Below, in pieces: positions 60,915 to 64,000 of a stretch of 64,000 nt of DNA; within the stretch, counting starts at the first letter, position 1, and each line of letters begins with the position of its first letter. Made by a program: the position numbers and the translations under genes. The DNA lies in assembly GCA_013339895.1 (NCBI GenBank), contig JABACO010000020.1:5786529-5850528 (forward strand), read 5' to 3'. Source of the stretch: Ephydatia muelleri (Eukaryota > Porifera > Demospongiae > Spongillida > Spongillidae). The notes beneath the pieces were generated by a model, which was given only the letters and a program-made list of their open reading frames with translations, ran no database searches and was not told the origin of the DNA.

Positions 60915-62866
60915 CACACACACACACACACACACCACACACACACACACACCACATACACCACACACACACACACACACCACACACACACACACACACA
61001 CCACACACACACACACAGACACACACCACACACACCACACACACACACACCACACACACACACCACACACAGACACACACCACACCACACACACACACAC
61101 ACACACACACACCACACACAGACACACACACACACACACACACACCACTTACAGGCCACGTTATCAGACCTGTAGTTCCATTTGATATCATCTGTGTTGA
61201 CTCTTTCAATGACACATAATTCGAGTTGCCCTGTACCCAGTCGTAGAGGATTTAATTAAAACTCAATAATCATTAATAATGGCCTCACATGCACACAAAA
61301 GACAGGCACAGCCCAGAATGAATAATTAATATATCGATTTGGAGCACACTGTATGAATTAAAACAATGCAATGCTAGTGTACGTTAAGTCACACTAACAC
61401 TCAATCACATACATGCACCACAAACGCACATACCCATGTGCACACACATGCATACACACACATGCGTGCAAACATGCGCACGCATGCACATACACATGCA
61501 CACACATGCGTGCACACATGCACATACACATATACACATGCACGTACCAGGTGGTAAGACTTGTAGCAAACCCTATCCTCGTCCTCATTGTGTGGCGTGG
61601 CCATCAGTGAAGCATACGAGCCATAGATGTCCTCAATGACCTCCTCCCCCTCTGCTTCCACCTTAGGGAGAGCAAAGAACAGTGGAGACCATCACCAGCA
61701 AATGATATAACCTTACAACAGCAATGGTCTAGTTATTCACATACTCCATGACAACTGCAGTAGTCTAGTTATTCACATACTCAATGACAACAGTAATAGT
61801 CTAGTTATTCACATACTCCATGACAACAGTAATAATGGTCTAGTTATTCACATACTCCATGACAACAGCAGTAGTCTACATACTCAATGACAACAGTAAT
61901 AGCCTAGTTATTCACATACTCCATGACAACAGTAGATAGTCTAGTTATTCACATACTCCATGACAACAGTAATAATGGTCTAGTTATTCACATACTCCAT
62001 GACAACAGCAATAGTCTAGTTATTCACAACAGTAATAGTCTAGTTATTCACATATTCCATGACAACAGTAATAATAGTCTAGTTATTCACATACTCCATG
62101 ACAACAGTAATAGTCTAGTTATTCACATACTCCATGACAACAGCAATGGACTAGTTATTCACATACTCCATGACAACAGTAAGTTTGATAACGTATACTC
62201 CCTGATAGTTATTCGTAGATGACACGCACATGAGCATAGGTCTAGCCATTCGAAGATGACTAATGGTAGTCATTCGAAGATATCACAAAGATGCAACAAG
62301 ACATAAGATACATACTGCAGTGATGACATAAGGTAGTGGATGGTTCATGTTCACTGCTCTCTAATACCAGAGATATTATCTCTGCTAATACTACCCAGTT
62401 CTCACATTATAATCAGAAATCACGTGTGTATAATTTAATATAAAATAGGAGAGAGATAGGAGCATTTTGACAGGCCACGTGCATTCGGGTAGCATAAGTA
62501 CACTGCGTATTTACTTTTCCGATGAGGGTCTTCAGGAAGTGTGTCCTGTAGGAACGCGATGGCGGATACCGCACACTAATAGGATGCTTGAGCACCTGCG
62601 GATTAAATAGAAAGCAGAATCGCACGTGCGTGTTATTATTTTTATTTTGCTCACCTTCTCAACGAGGTCACGTTGAGCAGCTTCCGAATATTTAAATGCC
62701 TGAAAAATGACCTAAATTAAACCGCATGGCTACAGCATTTAGTTTCTACTACCCATGATACTTAAACTCTGCCGCGCTTACACCCTTCTTTTATGTAGCT
62801 CACTAGTGGCCATTCAAAATCTTTCAGAAGTTTCATGGTCAAGAATTGGTTGAGAACTTGATCCAT
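57152..62866 (-). CDS. EEF2KMT: EEF2KMT/FAM86 elongation factor 2 lysine methyltransferase, spliced
   Basis: This class I (seven-beta-strand) SAM methyltransferase of the METTL21/FAM86 group trimethylates a lysine of eEF2 in the cytosol. Eleven exons in gene order: 62804-62866, 62655-62699, 62515-62595, 61548-61661, 61153-61230, 60769-60824, 59886-60037, 58979-59080, 57917-57977, 57356-57435, 57152-57246. All junction phases agree; 308 aa against about 330 in human. The N-terminal helical part includes KHPISVRYPPSRSY and CYKSYHL; NGTTGLITWPAAHYFVDWC leads into the SAM site HILELGSGSGLAGLAV (motif I about residues 148-162). Then FTDCHEGVVQQLNENI (acidic loop), LQLDWSD and the post-I DVVYDTDIIDALL. 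The C-terminal strand part is YPCAVCYIASCVRKKETYDYF. Human FAM86 order is preserved throughout. The last exon (31 codons, ending LNVVY) is weakest. Introns hold large arrays and a MITE-like element. Confidence 0.93.
57602..57735. repeat. (AC)n microsatellite in EEF2KMT intron 9
   Basis: About (AC)38 then ACAT variants; (GT)n on the gene strand. Confidence 0.95.
58259..58443. mobile_element. MITE-like inverted-repeat element, 185 bp
   Basis: Perfect 28-bp terminal inverted repeats (58259-58286 and 58416-58443; outer end TGTTCTGATGAGTTCCACAT). The interior is AT-rich with a short GCATTTGATTCGTATG duplication and no coding capacity. No clear target-site duplication is visible, so a fold-back element of another origin is possible. 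Lies in EEF2KMT intron 8. Confidence 0.7.
58490..58925. repeat. 38-bp minisatellite, about 11 copies
   Basis: Units with ACACCATTTAGTGTGACATA and ACGGTTATGGTGGTTATA. They end about 55 bp before EEF2KMT exon 8. Confidence 0.92.
59120..59812. repeat. 21-bp minisatellite, about 31 copies
   Basis: Units of AATCAAATGACATAAGGCC(AG) with AATCATATG and ACCATACAAC variants, filling EEF2KMT intron 7. With a unit divisible by three the minus strand has no stop for over 200 codons and continues the frame of exon 7. Confidence 0.95.
60440..60632. repeat. Palindromic TATACAGTACAA repeats
   Basis: Units of ATACAGTACAAT alternate with their near-inverse ATACTGTACGAT, so the tract can fold on itself in many registers. 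In EEF2KMT intron 6. Confidence 0.9.
60870..61147. repeat. (AC)n tract abutting the EEF2KMT exon 5 donor
   Basis: Interrupted (AC)n with CACCAC and CAGACA variants. On the gene strand exon 5 ends at 61153 with donor GTAAGTG and the (GT)n begins within a few bases. Confidence 0.93.
61400..61547. repeat. (AC)/(ACATGC) tract abutting the EEF2KMT exon 4 donor
   Basis: Purine-pyrimidine alternating ACACATGCATAC-type sequence. On the gene strand the donor GTACGTGCATGTG merges into it without a boundary. Confidence 0.85.
61720..62185. repeat. 36-bp minisatellite, about 13 copies
   Basis: Units with AGTTATTCACATACTCCATG and ACAACAGTAATAG, in EEF2KMT intron 3. Confidence 0.93.
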
Positions 62867-63013
62867 TTCTATTGTTTATAGGTACATGTATTACAATATT
62901 ATGACGCACTATTTAAACAGCGCAGAGTGACGTCATTAGGTGGATTGCAAATAAGCGTGCTACATTAGCTGAAACTTTTAAGAAAACAAATCGGCAACCA
63001 TCGAGAAGAAATA
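62867..63013. promoter_or_regulatory. Divergent promoter, EEF2KMT (-) / SR-protein gene (+), with CRE
   Basis: 147 bp separate the two starts. A perfect CRE palindrome TGACGTCA lies at 62928-62935. No TATA box is evident at a conventional distance from either start. Confidence 0.6.
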
Positions 63014-64000
63014 ATGTGAGTAGTGTTTTATTCCCTGCCCTTAGTGCTAGATACGAGCTTTTTTTTTAAATGATTGGGGGATGCAAACCTTTTGCTTATG
63101 TGCAGGGGCGTGAGATCTCGATCCCGCTCTAGAAGCCGGGATAGGGGCACGAGAGATCAAAGGGACAGGGACAGAAATCAAAGGGACAGAGACCAGAGGG
63201 ATAGAGCTAGAGACCTGCGGGACAGGGATAGAAACAGGGACCAGAGAGACAGGGACAGAGATAGGGAAAGAGACAGGAGGCGCAGGGATGAGCCTCCGCG
63301 AGGTGGACGTCGGTCTCGAAGTGCTAGCCCTGCTAGGGGACGCCGTAGAGAAGCAAGCAAGGAGCGTGGTGGTCGGGGCAGGGACCGCAACGAGAAAAGC
63401 AGAAAATCTAGAAGCTACTCCTCAAGGTGCGCTCTAACTGAAAGAAAATTATCGCGCGCGTTTTTCTGCTTCCCCCTCTTTTTAATTTTTTATAAAAATC
63501 GTTTTGTTCTTAAGTACTATGCTAACATGCGGAACATTTCCACAGCTCTACAAGTTCGTCTAGTTCGTCTGGAAGCAGCTCATCTGGCTCCTCGTCTTCT
63601 CGCAGTAGTAGCGCCTCCAGCTCCAGGAGTAGCAGCGCCAGCTCGAAGGCCAGTGGCGCCAAGAAGAAAGAAGCAACAAAAAATGCCGCCGATTCCACGT
63701 CGAAATCGTCGCCCAAGGTTGCCAAAGTGCAGAAAGAAAAGGTACCTGAAGAGCCTGCTGTAGTTGAAAAGATAAAGGAAACACCGACTGCCACAGAGAA
63801 GCCTCAGGTTGCCGACAAAGCCATGGTGGCGGACAAAACTGCTTCAGCAGACACCCAACCCTCAACTGAAGCACCCGCAGTACCCTCGACAGAACCAAGT
63901 GAGGCAAAGCATGATGAGGACATGAACACCGCAACCAACGACACCCAAGCGCGGAAGTCTCGGAGCAGAACCAGGTCCAAATCGCCCGCCAAGGGCTCCC
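63014..64000 (+). CDS. SR-type RNA-binding protein, possibly RNPS1 (5' part)
   Basis: Three exons: the first coding bases AT at 63014-63015, then 63106-63426 and 63546 to the window end. The ATG is split by intron 1 (donor GTGAGTAG at 63016, acceptor TGTGCAG ending 63105). Protein begins MGVRSRSRSRSRDRG, then an Arg/Asp and Arg/Glu dipeptide region (about residues 12-75), RS-type GRRSRSASPARGRR, a pure Ser tract (SSSASSSRSSSASS), a Lys/Glu/Thr/Pro-rich acidic linker and RKSRSRTRSKSPAKGS at the edge. The RD/RE-S-tract-RS order resembles RNPS1, an exon-junction and splicing activator protein, in which an RRM would follow. Other SR-related proteins cannot be excluded since no RRM is in view. Confidence 0.6.

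Overview
This is a stretch of an animal (metazoan) nuclear genome, not a microbe or organelle. Six recognisable spliced genes with GT-AG introns carry animal-specific architectures: GW182/TNRC6, MRPL12, ALYREF, a VIT+VWA protein of the VWA5 type, a CDR2-type coiled-coil protein and EEF2KMT. The species is not identifiable from what I can see. Short genes, very short intergenic gaps, one domesticated-looking or decayed piggyBac copy and extreme amounts of (AC)n and minisatellite DNA suggest an invertebrate.

Layout. 1-190: last exon of an unrecognised upstream gene. About 220-22315 (+): TNRC6/GW182, with an upstream charged N-terminal exon set, an apparent alternative first exon at 11602, a GW-rich exon, a UBA domain split by a repeat-filled intron, a Q-rich/PAM2-like block and an RRM. 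23468-37601 (-): MRPL12, five short exons spread over 14 kb, nearly all of it minisatellite. 37818-39530 (-): ALYREF, six exons, only about 216 bp from the MRPL12 start codon. 40157-47699 (+): VWA5-like gene, divergent from ALYREF. 48691-50623 (+): CDR2-like gene. 52784-56073: a degenerate piggyBac element with TTAA ends. 57152-62866 (-): EEF2KMT, eleven exons. 63014-64000 (+, runs off the end): an SR-type splicing factor, possibly RNPS1, divergent from EEF2KMT by about 150 bp.

Exon models were built by hand from splice sites. Reading phase and codon counts agree across every junction of MRPL12 (179 aa), ALYREF (258 aa), the VWA5-like gene (1030 aa), CDR2-like (410 aa) and EEF2KMT (308 aa). 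The first four exons of TNRC6 are less certain.

Functionally most genes deal with the life of mRNA: ALYREF (export), the SR protein (splicing/EJC), TNRC6 (miRNA silencing), with MRPL12 and EEF2KMT acting in translation. The gene set also matches human 16p12-p13 (TNRC6A, CDR2, EEF2KMT, RNPS1) and 17q25 (TNRC6C, CDR2L, MRPL12, ALYREF), so the window looks like an ancestral linkage block.

The most unusual signal is how repeats sit on splice sites: a 22-bp minisatellite whose unit is a copy of the adjoining 5' splice site, (CA)n tracts that directly form 3' splice sites, and (GT)n tracts starting right after 5' splice sites. I saw no CRISPR array, rRNA or tRNA gene.
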